DNA from: a virus | IMG/VR virus record: IMGVR_UViG_3300027852_000085 | Span: 1 to 40,521 of that record | Strand: one strand, 5' to 3' | DNA length: 40,521 bases | In this document: piece by piece, positions 15,365 to 24,082 of the stretch | Numbering within the stretch: position 1 is the stretch's first letter | How the letters are laid out: each line of letters begins with the position of its first letter | Notes under the pieces: model-generated | What the model was told of the DNA's origin: nothing | Seen by the model: only the letters and a program-made list of their open reading frames with translations | Databases searched by the model: none | Made by a program: the position numbers and the translations under genes

Positions 15365-16318
15365 TTACGTTGATATTGTTGTGCGTAAGTTGACGATCCA
15401 CTCATCATTCAAGATGCGAGGAACTTCAGCAAACTTATATCCAACAGAAGCATTAAGTGCGAGCGGTCCACCTGCAATGTGAGGAGGAATGTAGATAAAT
15501 TGAGCAGAATACTGATCCTGTTCAATACAAGCGTATGCTTCCATACCAACACAGAAGATGTTATAGACATCCTCGCCAAGATTAGAGGAGTTCTCAGTAA
15601 CAGATCCAATGGAAGAAACCAAGAACCTAAGATTACCAATAGCACCCCACTCAGATCTTGTAGCATTCATAGGCGATGGATACTGATTCTTATTAATGAA
15701 ACCAGCTACAGCGTCTAATTCACCAGTAAGATCTGTGTTACATAATGCAAAATATGCATCACGAACAGGAGCTGTACCGAACTTATCCGTTCCTTCAATG
15801 TTGTCCATAATTGTGTAAGCATCAGCACTCAGGAGAGTTCTAACTATTACATCAACATCTGGTCGTGTAATTTCGGTAGGGTTATCTCCATTTACACCGC
15901 CTGTGCAGTTAACAAATGAAGCTGTTGCTGCCAACATATCCCTTGTCAATTGATCTTCAGTTTGTCTCAACGAAACACCAAGTCTTTTTGCAGCTTCATT
16001 CAAGACGGGGTCTTGTGACTGTAATGTTACTTGTTCGTTAAGCTGGATGTATGTTCCATAAAAAGAGATTTCAGCATCAATATTAACAGCCGTAAGCTGT
16101 TGTGCTGGAGGTGTTACACCTGTGTTACCAAGTGGAACCATCGCTGTATCTAACGGATTGTATCTGCGCATCCTAAGTGTTGTTCCACCTTTAGCCGGCA
16201 TAGTTTTCATAACTGCAGGAGTTTTGTGGATCATATTAGGAACTGGTACAGAAAGAAGTTTCATGGAGAAACTCTGTTGTACCGGGGCGGGCAGAACACT
16301 CGTTGTTGTTATAGCCAT
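15365..16318 (-). CDS. Major capsid protein, N4-gp56 type
   Basis: 317 residues. Strong family pattern: MAITTTSVLPAPVQQSF, SMKLLSVPVPNMIHKTPAVM, GGTTLRMRRYNPLD, VPLGNTGVTPPAQQL, then FYGTYIQLNEQV, LQSQDPVLNEAAKRLG and TEDQLTRDMLAATASF. HK97-fold subunits of this type form the shell in N4-like and related podophages. The length fits the family, and a scaffold-like gene precedes it as expected. The leader (16319-16459) has its own candidate promoter and four hairpins, suggesting high, separately controlled expression. Confidence 0.92.
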   Translation of the reverse strand: MAITTTSVLPAPVQQSFSMKLLSVPVPNMIHKTPAVMKTMPAKGGTTLRMRRYNPLDTAMVPLGNTGVTPPAQQLTAVNIDAEISFYGTYIQLNEQVTLQSQDPVLNEAAKRLGVSLRQTEDQLTRDMLAATASFVNCTGGVNGDNPTEITRPDVDVIVRTLLSADAYTIMDNIEGTDKFGTAPVRDAYFALCNTDLTGELDAVAGFINKNQYPSPMNATRSEWGAIGNLRFLVSSIGSVTENSSNLGEDVYNIFCVGMEAYACIEQDQYSAQFIYIPPHIAGGPLALNASVGYKFAEVPRILNDEWIVNLRTTIST

Positions 16319-16350
16319 AGGTCATCCTATTTTTAATAACTAACATATGA

Positions 16351-16459
16351 TTGCACCATAGATAGTGCAAAACAACTACAAGTGAGTTGACGAGTCTCTT
16401 ACGTCAATGAGCTGACGAGGCCCTTACGTCGAGATTTGAGAGCGCGACTTCCCTTACGC
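16351..16459 (-). promoter_or_regulatory. Structured leader of the capsid gene: tandem hairpins with SD-like loops
   Basis: Three hairpins in a row (16387-16407, 16414-16430, 16444-16459) have stems of 6, 4 and 3 bp, and each carries UAAGAG or UAAGGG in its loop in the capsid mRNA sense. Their centres are 25-29 nt apart. A fourth, unrelated hairpin (TTGCAC/GTGCAA, 16351-16370) lies nearer the start codon. The loops resemble Shine-Dalgarno sequence, so they may act as ribosome standby sites, protein-binding sites or mRNA protectors. Confidence 0.5.
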
Positions 16460-16465
16460 ATATTT

Positions 16466-16495
16466 AGTATAACTATCCATCCAAACTAAGTGCAA
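16466..16495 (-). promoter_or_regulatory. Candidate capsid promoter
   Basis: On the minus strand TTGCAC (16495-16490) and TATACT (16471-16466) are 18 bp apart. The -10 is good and the -35 weak. Transcription would start near 16459, right after the GC-rich terminator-like stem of the scaffold gene, giving a leader of about 140 nt. Confidence 0.45.
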
Positions 16496-16514
16496 TTATT
16501 TAGAAAATGAAATG

Positions 16515-16548
16515 CGCGGCCGGAGGAGATAGATCAAGCGGCCGCGCG
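16515..16548 (-). terminator. GC-rich terminator-like stem after the scaffold gene
   Basis: On the minus strand GCGCGGCCG pairs with CGGCCGCGC (9 bp) across a 16-nt loop and is followed by ATTTCATTTTC, a weak U-rich tail. It separates scaffold and capsid genes and probably terminates part of the upstream transcript. Confidence 0.6.
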
Positions 16549-16583
16549 CACTTCCCGTTAAAGAAGTGTAGGTAGTCTAAATA

Positions 16584-17264
16584 TTAATGTTTCTTAGAAG
16601 CGTCCTGCATTTCTTTCCAAAGCTGTTGCTTTAACTCAGGGGTCAGACCATTGGAAAATGCATTAGCCATAGATAACGGACTATCGCCCTGCTGAGGAGA
16701 AACGCTATTCATCGGTCTAGGCTTAGCAACGTTAGTTTGCGCTGCTGCCCTATCTTTCTCATGATTATCTTCAACAAAGATACCAAGCTCTTTAATGCGC
16801 TTGTAAGCTGCTACTGAGCGCTGGTAATACGACGCAGTAGAATTAGCTATTGTCATAAAGGTCTCAGGATCTAACTCTTGAAGCTTGTCAGCATTAGCGC
16901 TAGTCATAACCTTAGTAAAGTCGGTGTATTTTCTTCTGAGCTCTGCTGCTTCTGCAGTTTCTCTTTGAGTTGCCTCAAATTGTTGCTGCTGAGCCTTAAT
17001 AGCTTCAAGTTCTTTTCTTAAATGCTTACCCTCAACAAAGTCTTCATCGCCATATTCAGGCGCAGGTTTTTCAACTGGCTCAGCTTGCTGCTTTTTAAGC
17101 TCTTCTACTTGTGCTGCTAATACGGCACGTTCTTGTTCAGCTTTTTCTTTTGCCGCTCTTAAATTAGCCATATTAACACTTTGTGCATTATCTGCGTGCG
17201 GTTGCTGAGCAACTTCCTCTACTGGAGCAGTATTTTCTACAACATCCTGAGTATTTTCTTCCAC
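16584..17264 (-). CDS. Probable capsid scaffolding protein
   Basis: 226 residues from a GTG start behind AAAGGTGAG. Acidic Gln/Glu-rich N-terminus, coiled coil (about 35-60 and 80-110), helical middle, and a helical C-terminus rich in Lys (LKQQLWKEMQDASKKH) that could bind the coat protein. Composition and position immediately upstream of the major capsid gene fit a scaffold. There is no protease motif. The sequence of scaffolds is poorly conserved, so this is a context call. Confidence 0.7.
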   Translation of the reverse strand: MEENTQDVVENTAPVEEVAQQPHADNAQSVNMANLRAAKEKAEQERAVLAAQVEELKKQQAEPVEKPAPEYGDEDFVEGKHLRKELEAIKAQQQQFEATQRETAEAAELRRKYTDFTKVMTSANADKLQELDPETFMTIANSTASYYQRSVAAYKRIKELGIFVEDNHEKDRAAAQTNVAKPRPMNSVSPQQGDSPLSMANAFSNGLTPELKQQLWKEMQDASKKH

Positions 17265-17281
17265 TTCTCACCTTTCAAACT

Positions 17282-17770
17282 TCAATTTTCTATTATGTTA
17301 GAATCTGCTTTCTCACCGTTAAGCTTCTTGGATAACCTAAAAAGAGATCCGTCAACAAACTGCAACACAAATCCAAGAAGCCCATACTTATCTGTATCAA
17401 CTGAGTTCGGGTTGTTCTTCATAAAGTTAACGACATCAGCGTTTGGTATAACCCATAGAAAGTCTAACCTATCATCTTCTCGAACGTATCTATATACAGA
17501 CTGATCGTAATCAGGAGTAGGACAAGATTGCCTGGCAAAAAAATAGCCCCTCAATACATTTTGCATGAGACGCTCTTTTTTAGTTAGGCATACTATGTAG
17601 AAATCTCCATCATAAGATCCTAAATTGCTCTTGACGCACTCGTGAACATTGCTCTCGTAATCCTTGAGCTGCTCCTTCATCTGATCTATTGCACTGTGTG
17701 TGCCAGGATCTTTATCGGAAAGCTCCAGAGAATGCGCACCAATAGACTTTTTCTTTACTTCCTCTCCCAT
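17282..17770 (-). CDS. Conserved phage protein of unknown function
   Basis: 162 residues. A compact mid-region contains DFYIVCLTKKERLMQNVLRG, CPTPDYDQSVYRY and DRLDFLWVIPNADVV, then LLGFVLQFVDGSLFRLSKKL. I recognise the pattern from the portal-scaffold interval of related phages but not its function. No membrane segment or signal peptide. Good RBS (GGAG before ATG). A head-assembly or packaging accessory role is guessed from its place. Confidence 0.65.
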   Translation of the reverse strand: MGEEVKKKSIGAHSLELSDKDPGTHSAIDQMKEQLKDYESNVHECVKSNLGSYDGDFYIVCLTKKERLMQNVLRGYFFARQSCPTPDYDQSVYRYVREDDRLDFLWVIPNADVVNFMKNNPNSVDTDKYGLLGFVLQFVDGSLFRLSKKLNGEKADSNIIEN

Positions 17771-17783
17771 CTATCTCCTTCAA

Positions 17784-17999
17784 CTATCTTTTGTTATCCA
17801 TCCTTTTAGCTAATCGTCTATGCCTACAACTTACAACTCTTCTCTCAAAAAATCTAAGAAGTGCTCTGAAAACTCTAACAAACATAACAAGAATCCTTTC
17901 TTTCTTCCCCGGAATATCCAGTTCTACTCGTCTAGGAATCTCCTTTTTTTGATCTGCTTTATTTAAGTTATTTGTAGGATCGATATTATTTTCTTCCAT
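17784..17999 (-). CDS. Small very basic protein
   Basis: 71 residues. The C-terminal half is Arg-rich with an amphipathic helix (VMFVRVFRALLRFFERRVVS, then RHRRLAKRMDNKR) that could bind nucleic acid or lie on a membrane. The ATG follows the upstream stop by one base with no clear RBS, so it is probably translated by coupling. Not recognised. Confidence 0.5.
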   Translation of the reverse strand: MEENNIDPTNNLNKADQKKEIPRRVELDIPGKKERILVMFVRVFRALLRFFERRVVSCRHRRLAKRMDNKR

Positions 18000-18000
18000 A

Positions 18001-18207
18001 TTACCAACGATAGCCTACTTCTTGGAAATTGTTGATTTTTTCACCCTCTAGTCTTTCCTGATAGAGCGTTTCGGCGTCCTTAGCATCCCGTTTCTGAACA
18101 AATCTTTTCTTGTTGCCCCAAGAATCTGTCAAACCACCTCGAGGTGGTCCCAAAATGTTGGTCGCTAACCTCTTAGCCATCCCGTCTTTTCTTATATTTA
18201 TAGGCAT
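18001..18207 (-). CDS. Small conserved-context protein next to the portal
   Basis: 68 residues from ATG 18207 (MPINIRKDGMAKRLATNILG), where GGAG is five bases upstream. A longer reading to 18255 would skip this RBS and is unlikely. Basic N-terminus, PPRGGLTDSWGNKKRF in the middle, and a charged helix at the end. Function unknown. Transcribed between the portal and scaffold genes. Confidence 0.6.
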   Translation of the reverse strand: MPINIRKDGMAKRLATNILGPPRGGLTDSWGNKKRFVQKRDAKDAETLYQERLEGEKINNFQEVGYRW

Positions 18208-18278
18208 AGTATCTCCTTTTCGGGTTGAGGGAGCACCGTTATCGCGCCCCCACAACTGAGAATAGTAATGAAGTCGAA

Positions 18279-18506
18279 TTAATACTTTTCTGGTGCTAAG
18301 TCTTTTTTGGTGTCACTAACATCTGCAGACACCTGCCTGTCTATCCCGGTCAAGCCATCGTTAATGTTTTCAGGAAGATAACTTCCACCCTTAGGATAGT
18401 TTTTCATGATTACATTTTGAGGAAGCATAGCTGTTCCTACTGGTCCAGCTATCATTCCACCTTCTTGTGCTGACTTCATCTTGTCGTAGTATCGTTTCTT
18501 TGGCAT
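18279..18506 (-). CDS. Small protein downstream of the portal
   Basis: 75 residues beginning MPKKRYYDKMKSAQEGG, then a Gly/Pro-rich segment (IAGPVGTAMLPQNVIMKNYP) and an acidic tail. No motif known to me. It follows the portal gene by about 90 bp and shares the RBS style (AGGG...ATG) of the operon. Probably a minor head protein, from position only. Confidence 0.55.
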   Translation of the reverse strand: MPKKRYYDKMKSAQEGGMIAGPVGTAMLPQNVIMKNYPKGGSYLPENINDGLTGIDRQVSADVSDTKKDLAPEKY

Positions 18507-18597
18507 AGTATGCCCTTTCTTGGAAACTGACGCTCACTTACCTTGATTAAAGGTCGGAACTAACGAAAATTAACCCCGATAAATGAACGCCAAGGTT

Positions 18598-20670
18598 TTA
18601 TACCTCTAACCTTGTCTTAGTTGACTGACCTGTTGAAACTTGTGCTCGTTGCATTGCATTAGCAACGGACCCTAACGGGGTACCGCTAGCTTTCTGCTCG
18701 TCCTGAGCTGCAAGTAGCCTCGATAACGAAACTAACTTCTCTAGCTGCTCAATGTCAATGCTCTCGATTTCCTTCATGGCCTTAACAATATTAAGAACAC
18801 CAGTGGCACGGTCTTTTTGAGCTTCAGCCCTGCGCTCTACGGCAAGAGCCTCATTCTCCTCGACCCTGCTAAACCGCTCAACACCAAGACCTTGATCAGC
18901 AACTGTACGTGCCTTAGCAAGCTCGATGTTAGCCCTTGTTTCCTCAAGCTGTACTTGCATCTGCATCTGTTGCATCTCTTGCTCTTGCTTGTTCTGTTGC
19001 TCAATTGTCTCTACCAACTCTTTCTTGTTCTGAACTGTCGTTGCTTCAAGCAATGTGCTATCAGGAATGTTTATACCAGCCTCTTTAAGATGCATAAGCT
19101 GAGCAAATTGCATCTGTCTTTGAGTAGTTGTATTGATTCCTTCTTCCACCGCTGCGTCATACTTGCCAAACGCTTTGTTATAGAACTGTGCCGTAGGCTC
19201 ATCTTCTATAATCTTTGCAACCTTGCCTGGAGTAAAATTAGATTGAATGACATCCAACATGAGACCGCCAAGTAACTTCTGCGATCTATCTAATTGATCA
19301 AACAGTATCTGCAAGGTGGTTAAGCCAGCACCTTGACGCAGCATTGAAAGTATGCCTGCTTTATCATCAGTTGCCGAACCAAGCAGCTCTTCATTAACAC
19401 CAGAAATCTCTTGTATTTCCTTGCCTAATATCTCAGACAGTTGGATCATTGAAGGTGGTATTTGTGGCGGCATAATTTGTTCTACATCAGTCATTTGCGC
19501 ATCTTGCTTTAACGCAAGGCCTCGTCCCTGACCTGAAAGGAATACATCTTTAGGGTTAACAAGCGAATCTATCTTGTACTTGAACCCTGAGTTGATCTGA
19601 CTCTCAAGAATATCCAACTCGATAACTTTTCTTCTATTGTAAAGATACTGGGAGTCTCTTAGGCCACGTACCACTCCCTGTATCCTCCATGAGTAATCTG
19701 ACATTTGGGGATTGTAATACCCAAAAACAGGTACAAATGGATACTTGTCCGTTCCCATAGGGTTAGGTCCGTCATACATTACCTTACCCTGAACAACTAC
19801 CGCAACCCTTACAGTAGGTATCTCACACTCAGTAACAGTTACCTGCGGATAAAACCTTAGATATTCCTTTAACTTTTCTTTATCCGGGCTAGTCCACTCC
19901 ATCGTTTCACCAGTAACAGTGTCGATGAGCATCTTCTGCTTGCGATAATCTCTATAATAATACTCGTCGTACATTAAGAGGTTCTTAGTACCAGCATTGA
20001 AGCTTTCAGGCATGTAGTTGAACTTGCCGTCACGATCGTCCTTAGACGGAAGGGCCATGATTTCATCATGATGATCAGGAAGAAGTGACATAACCTCTCT
20101 ACGCGTCAAATATGAACGCTTCCAGATAGCATTACAATCAGATAGATCTTTCTTCCTGAAAAATGGGTCTATAAGAAATGTGTTATGTGCGCAGTTGTCT
20201 ACTCTTATTGAACCCGATACAGGATCTGAGCGGTAGTCCACCCAGACCTGCAAGAGGTTCATTCCTGTGACCAGAGAACCATGATAAGCTTCAGATATTG
20301 TATCCAGAACACCTTCTTTCTGGTTAATCCACATGAGTATCTTTGAGAACTGATCGGAGGTCTGCGAGTCACCATTTTCTACCGGTGTAACTACCGTTGA
20401 TTTTCTATTCTGACGCTGCCAACCTGAAATCATGTTGATTACGCGCCTTATTCTATTGAAGTTAAATTGTTTTCTTCTGTTTTGAGGAACTAGACCGTAC
20501 ATATCTGTCCACAAAGTCTGATCGCCCGCTTCAAACCTTGTGTCGATATCAGCCTCTTCCCAAAAAGATTGATTGATCGTTATGCTGTCTTTGTAGAAGG
20601 TAGACATTCGAGCCAGAAGAGAATTGTCATTTTCCTCATAGAACTGAGGACCTAATTCGGGAAAAAGCAT
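18598..20670 (-). CDS. Portal protein, P22-like
   Basis: 690 residues, close to the size of P22 gp1 (about 725). The N-terminal part has FNRIRRVINMISGWQRQNRK and LITGM-like AYHGSLVTGMNLLQVWVDYR, then FLIDPFFRKKDLSDCNAIWK. The middle has VPVFGYYNPQMSDYSWRIQG and VVRGLRDSQYLYNRRKV. The C-terminus is a long Gln/Glu/Ala-rich helix (about 560-640), matching the barrel or crown helices of this type. It forms the 12-fold ring through which DNA is packed and exits. Neighbours TerL and adaptor agree. Confidence 0.85.
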   Translation of the reverse strand: MLFPELGPQFYEENDNSLLARMSTFYKDSITINQSFWEEADIDTRFEAGDQTLWTDMYGLVPQNRRKQFNFNRIRRVINMISGWQRQNRKSTVVTPVENGDSQTSDQFSKILMWINQKEGVLDTISEAYHGSLVTGMNLLQVWVDYRSDPVSGSIRVDNCAHNTFLIDPFFRKKDLSDCNAIWKRSYLTRREVMSLLPDHHDEIMALPSKDDRDGKFNYMPESFNAGTKNLLMYDEYYYRDYRKQKMLIDTVTGETMEWTSPDKEKLKEYLRFYPQVTVTECEIPTVRVAVVVQGKVMYDGPNPMGTDKYPFVPVFGYYNPQMSDYSWRIQGVVRGLRDSQYLYNRRKVIELDILESQINSGFKYKIDSLVNPKDVFLSGQGRGLALKQDAQMTDVEQIMPPQIPPSMIQLSEILGKEIQEISGVNEELLGSATDDKAGILSMLRQGAGLTTLQILFDQLDRSQKLLGGLMLDVIQSNFTPGKVAKIIEDEPTAQFYNKAFGKYDAAVEEGINTTTQRQMQFAQLMHLKEAGINIPDSTLLEATTVQNKKELVETIEQQNKQEQEMQQMQMQVQLEETRANIELAKARTVADQGLGVERFSRVEENEALAVERRAEAQKDRATGVLNIVKAMKEIESIDIEQLEKLVSLSRLLAAQDEQKASGTPLGSVANAMQRAQVSTGQSTKTRLEV

Positions 20671-20761
20671 CTTTCTACCCTCGTAATTAAAATGTTTCAG
20701 TTACCATCACGCTTTTAGCGCTAACACCTTTACTTAATAATACACGAGACAGCAATCCTTA

Positions 20762-21067
20762 CTATTTACCGTCATCCCACTTAGTTTTCACATTCAATGT
20801 CTTACCAGGCTCAAAAAGGCCGCTCTTGCCGATTGCAGCATTAACGGGGGCTTTACCATCGTCAAACGCATCATCGTCTTCCTGGGCAAGCTCATAAGGC
20901 GCTACGCCATTAAACTTGTCCCATAAAATACTAATGTTTGATTTAACTATTGATACTACTTGAGTAGTTGCCTTGTGTAGAATCGAACGCTCAGTTGGTG
21001 TACTTACCGCAAATACAAGTCCTAAAACAAAAAGACCAAGTATAAACATAATAGAGCTTGCATTCAC
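20762..21067 (-). CDS. Small membrane-anchored protein, possible lysis or envelope factor
   Basis: 101 residues. N-terminal hydrophobic segment (IMFILGLFVLGLVFAV, about 6-21), then a helical and acidic soluble part. GTG start directly after the upstream lipoprotein's TAA, so the two are coupled. A lipoprotein followed by a single-TM protein is reminiscent of a two-component spanin, although the usual inner-membrane-first order is reversed and no long coiled coil is seen. A 10-bp palindrome (TTAGCGCTAA, 20715-20724) lies between it and the portal gene. Confidence 0.5.
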   Translation of the reverse strand: MNASSIMFILGLFVLGLVFAVSTPTERSILHKATTQVVSIVKSNISILWDKFNGVAPYELAQEDDDAFDDGKAPVNAAIGKSGLFEPGKTLNVKTKWDDGK

Positions 21068-21319
21068 TTATTTGCTTTCTGGAGCATCGCCATCCGGGAC
21101 AACTCCGCTGGACTTACTAACGTGAGCATGAGGAATATGGTGGATGCCTGCGTGGCCCGGTTTTAAATATTTAAACATACTGGCAGCGCAGTGACCTACA
21201 AATTTAGCGGCAGCTACTACAGGTGCATTCGCAGTTTCTAGAGTTTTTTTTACACATGAACTCATAACAACTGAGCTAACGACGCAGAATAAAACGATCG
21301 CTATCTTTCGCTTTTGCAT
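21068..21319 (-). CDS. Small lipoprotein
   Basis: 83 residues. Basic N-terminus (MQKRK), hydrophobic core and a lipobox-like VMSSC at about residues 18-22, so the mature N-terminus is probably a lipidated cysteine. The remainder has a His-rich stretch (GHAGIHHIPHAH) that could bind metal. Encoded between the large terminase and the portal, with the 20762 gene immediately after. An outer-membrane spanin-like or superinfection-blocking role is possible; neither is shown. Confidence 0.6.
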   Translation of the reverse strand: MQKRKIAIVLFCVVSSVVMSSCVKKTLETANAPVVAAAKFVGHCAASMFKYLKPGHAGIHHIPHAHVSKSSGVVPDGDAPESK

Positions 21320-21327
21320 AATTCATC

Positions 21328-22683
21328 CTATCTTCTACGGGTTCTAAAAATAGCCGGAATGGATGACTCTTCTCCGTAAATTGCTTCATGCCTCATCCGT
21401 TCTAACTCTTCTGACGACAAACCATCTCGCGTCTTGGGCAAAGATATACATAAATATCTCATGCAATCAGCAGCGTGACTATGTTTGTCATGCAAGGGAA
21501 TATCTTTGTACACCTGCCTCTTAGAGTCATATTCTTGCCGATAGTTTTCAAGTGATCTTATAAGTTTGGCACACCGCTCTTCATCAATCCATATTTTACT
21601 CAAAGCCGAACGTACTGACTCGATCCCATCCATGATCGAAATGTTAGAGGCTACAGTAAAATTAACACCAAGATGCTTGGCTTTTTCTATCCGAGTCATG
21701 CCAGAACCAAACTCTTTAACCTTGATATCATGAGGAGCTATATGCATTCCATAAACGTAATCCTTGGATAACACATAGTTAACGTAATGTTCAAGACCTT
21801 CTTTATTCTTCTCATAATAATCTATGATTCGCACGATTTGGCCGATGACCTGAAAAAAGATAATAGCCGTAGAGTCCCTAACTCCTATGTCCCAAGCAGT
21901 ATGAACTTTGAATCCTGATTCCCATGGAACAACGCCAATTTGATTGTTCAATCGCATGCGATCCACGTACTTACAGTAATAAGATCCTTCAACACCCGCA
22001 TTAAACGAAACATAATATTCCTGCTGTACCAAGTCAGGACTCATTAAACCCTCGGCTATCTCCCTGTCTATCTCCTTTGGATCAATATGACGTGTTTCAT
22101 TGAGACCCAATTTACACGTCCACCACTCAGGCGAATTAAGTGCAAGATTATAAATATCCCAAAAATGGTTACGACCACGGGGAGTAGATTGAAAGATAGC
22201 CCAGCCTTTATTCGCTGCCAATATGGGCGACATGAGCGCATATATGCGAGGGTTTTGTAACGCATATTCAGAAAATACCACCCCTTGAGGGTTGGTACCA
22301 ACTATGCGATCTGGATTATCAGAGCCAATGATCTGGATGATCGATCCATTAGTTAACGTTATCTTCATCTCCTGAGAGTTCATACCGTCAACCAATTGCT
22401 TAGGCACGTAATCCAAAAAGCGCATACCTTGTATCGTGACAGACGACCAGAGGATCTTCTTACCTTGCGCGTAGGTAGGATACACGACGTAATAGACCCC
22501 TGGCCGAGCGATTGCCTCTCTAATAACTATGTTCCACGTACAGAGATCCTTCCCCGCACGACGACACATCACTATCACCATGCGACGAAACCTATCATCA
22601 AAGAAAGCTTTAAAGATAGGGCGCTGATAATCACGAGGCCTAAACTTACTTAGATGTATCTTTACTTCAATCGGTTGGTTCAT
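21328..22683 (-). CDS. terL: Large terminase subunit (TerL)
   Basis: 451 residues. ATPase part: Walker A CRRAGKD at 40-46, Walker B GVVFSEY at 134-140, coupling motif STPRG at 166-170. Nuclease part (RNase H-like): AWDIGVRD with Asp265 and Asp270, HDIKVKEFGSG, and HSHAADCMRY near residue 420. It cuts concatemers and pumps DNA into the procapsid through the portal. It lies upstream of the portal gene, while the small-subunit candidate is about 2.5 kb away, an unusual gap. Confidence 0.93.
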   Translation of the reverse strand: MNQPIEVKIHLSKFRPRDYQRPIFKAFFDDRFRRMVIVMCRRAGKDLCTWNIVIREAIARPGVYYVVYPTYAQGKKILWSSVTIQGMRFLDYVPKQLVDGMNSQEMKITLTNGSIIQIIGSDNPDRIVGTNPQGVVFSEYALQNPRIYALMSPILAANKGWAIFQSTPRGRNHFWDIYNLALNSPEWWTCKLGLNETRHIDPKEIDREIAEGLMSPDLVQQEYYVSFNAGVEGSYYCKYVDRMRLNNQIGVVPWESGFKVHTAWDIGVRDSTAIIFFQVIGQIVRIIDYYEKNKEGLEHYVNYVLSKDYVYGMHIAPHDIKVKEFGSGMTRIEKAKHLGVNFTVASNISIMDGIESVRSALSKIWIDEERCAKLIRSLENYRQEYDSKRQVYKDIPLHDKHSHAADCMRYLCISLPKTRDGLSSEELERMRHEAIYGEESSIPAIFRTRRR

Positions 22684-22700
22684 GTCTTATAAGGTGTCTT

Positions 22701-22943
22701 TTACTTAGAATCAATTTTAATCCGCAGAACCAAGAGTTCTTTCTCTATACGTAAGATCCCTTCGAGAAACATATCTACTAACGCATCAAGCTCACCTACT
22801 TTTTTGGTTGTCTTCTTGCAAAAAGACTTGAACTCATCCTGGGAGTCCTGGACGGCATGCTTTAGCTTTGACGACACACTCTCACAAGCCCTTAATCCCT
22901 TCAACAACTCCTTATTTGTAAATTCTTTCTTCTCTTCAGCCAT
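22701..22943 (-). CDS. Small coiled-coil protein
   Basis: 80 residues, nearly all helical, with heptad-like spacing in GELDALVDMFLEGILRIEKE. No membrane segment or signal peptide. The last of a run of small membrane and coiled-coil genes between TerS and TerL. Not recognised. Confidence 0.55.
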   Translation of the reverse strand: MAEEKKEFTNKELLKGLRACESVSSKLKHAVQDSQDEFKSFCKKTTKKVGELDALVDMFLEGILRIEKELLVLRIKIDSK

Positions 22944-22955
22944 TTGTCATTCCTT

Positions 22956-23441
22956 TCATTTCCTTGGTGCCTTTCTCATATCTCGCTTACGCGGCCTGCC
23001 AACTTTTCTCTTAGGCCCTGTTGCTACCTTCTTTACCGATATCTTACTTAACTTATCCATCACAGTGGAGGTACAGTCCCTTAATTCATTAAGAGATGTA
23101 TTCATTGCATCAACCCTATATAACTTATTGTCCATAAGGTCGATGCGGTCTTGGATGTTAGACATTGCATTGCGCATTTTCTGCTGCTTCATCTCTGAGA
23201 CCTGTATCAGTTCGTCTCTCTCTTCTATCTGAGCCTTAAGCTCCCTATGTAAACGTTCTTGCCTGCGATTAAAGCTAAGCTTTCCAAAAAGACGTGATAA
23301 CATCCAAATAAAAAGAGACATCATCGATATAACCGCGAATGCAGCTATTGCGTAGAAACCTATCCACTGTAACTTAACGTATGAATCAAATGCGTCTGCT
23401 CCTCTGTGACCTGCCGCTAAAAGAACATTTAAACGGTCCAC
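22956..23441 (-). CDS. Membrane protein with coiled coil and AT-hook-like tail
   Basis: 161 residues from a GTG preceded by GGAG. Hydrophobic helix at about 26-50 (WIGFYAIAAFAVISMMSLFI), a long coiled coil (about 60-125), then a very basic tail with KRKVGRPRKRD, which resembles an AT-hook that grips the minor groove of AT-rich DNA. This arrangement could tether phage DNA to the inner membrane. The gene shares the RBS stretch GGAGATAGAAG with its upstream neighbour. Confidence 0.6.
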   Translation of the reverse strand: MDRLNVLLAAGHRGADAFDSYVKLQWIGFYAIAAFAVISMMSLFIWMLSRLFGKLSFNRRQERLHRELKAQIEERDELIQVSEMKQQKMRNAMSNIQDRIDLMDNKLYRVDAMNTSLNELRDCTSTVMDKLSKISVKKVATGPKRKVGRPRKRDMRKAPRK

Positions 23442-23462
23442 CTTCTATCTCCTACTTGTAGT

Positions 23463-23678
23463 TTAGTTGTCCGAATTGTAATGGTGCCTAACTACATACG
23501 TCAAGGAAAAATATATAAAAACAAAAAACACACCGAACTTAATTGCGTTATTTGCACACTCAAAATACATTTCCATCTTTTTAAACGCTATATACTTTTC
23601 TGCAACCTCAGCACTCATATTTCCTATGTCAAAAACCTTTGCCGCACCCACTGCCAGTTCTTTTCCCAGTTCTTCCAT
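23463..23678 (-). CDS. Small C-terminally anchored membrane protein
   Basis: 71 residues. A soluble helical N-terminal part is followed by one hydrophobic segment near the C-terminus (IKFGVFFVFIYFSLTYVV, about 47-64) and a short basic/His tail. It could be a small holin-like or membrane adaptor protein. It sits with other membrane and coiled-coil genes and has no known family by eye. Confidence 0.55.
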   Translation of the reverse strand: MEELGKELAVGAAKVFDIGNMSAEVAEKYIAFKKMEMYFECANNAIKFGVFFVFIYFSLTYVVRHHYNSDN

Positions 23679-23692
23679 CTTCTATCTCCTAT

Positions 23693-24082
23693 CTATTGAA
23701 TCTCCTGCTGATCAAACTCATCCTGAGTACCCTTAAACGCTTCCTTAAATGACCATACTAGATCTCTTGTTACCTGCCAGACCCTTAAGTTCTCTTTAGT
23801 AATAAAGTCGTCATACGAGATGATCTCGTCTGCCAGCGCCAAGAACTTGTCTACATCCTTGTCAGTTGGCTCACCTTTCCAGATCTTGTTGTATAGTCTC
23901 CATGCTCTATCTAGCTTCTTCTTGAGTAGCTTTTCAACTTCTTCTCTTGCGATATGGACCCCTATGTCCTCAGCCATATCTGCAAGCTTTTCTTCTGGTT
24001 CCCTTAAAAGTTCACGCCTTCTGTTTAGATAATCTGACTGTTTAGACTTAAATTCTTTGTATTTGTCCTGTAGTTTACTCAC
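23693..24082 (-). CDS. Helical soluble protein, unknown
   Basis: 129 residues, charged and helical with a basic N-terminal coiled coil (SKLQDKYKEFKSKQ), and a Trp-rich C-terminal half (VWQVTRDLVWSFKEAF). GTG start overlapping the upstream stop (GTGA), so coupled. Not recognised. Confidence 0.55.
   Translation of the reverse strand: MSKLQDKYKEFKSKQSDYLNRRRELLREPEEKLADMAEDIGVHIAREEVEKLLKKKLDRAWRLYNKIWKGEPTDKDVDKFLALADEIISYDDFITKENLRVWQVTRDLVWSFKEAFKGTQDEFDQQEIQ

Noticed and set aside
20700-20760. Promoter or terminator before the portal gene
   Set aside because: Only a 10-bp palindrome is visible, with no U-tract and no paired hexamers. It is mentioned with the neighbouring gene instead.
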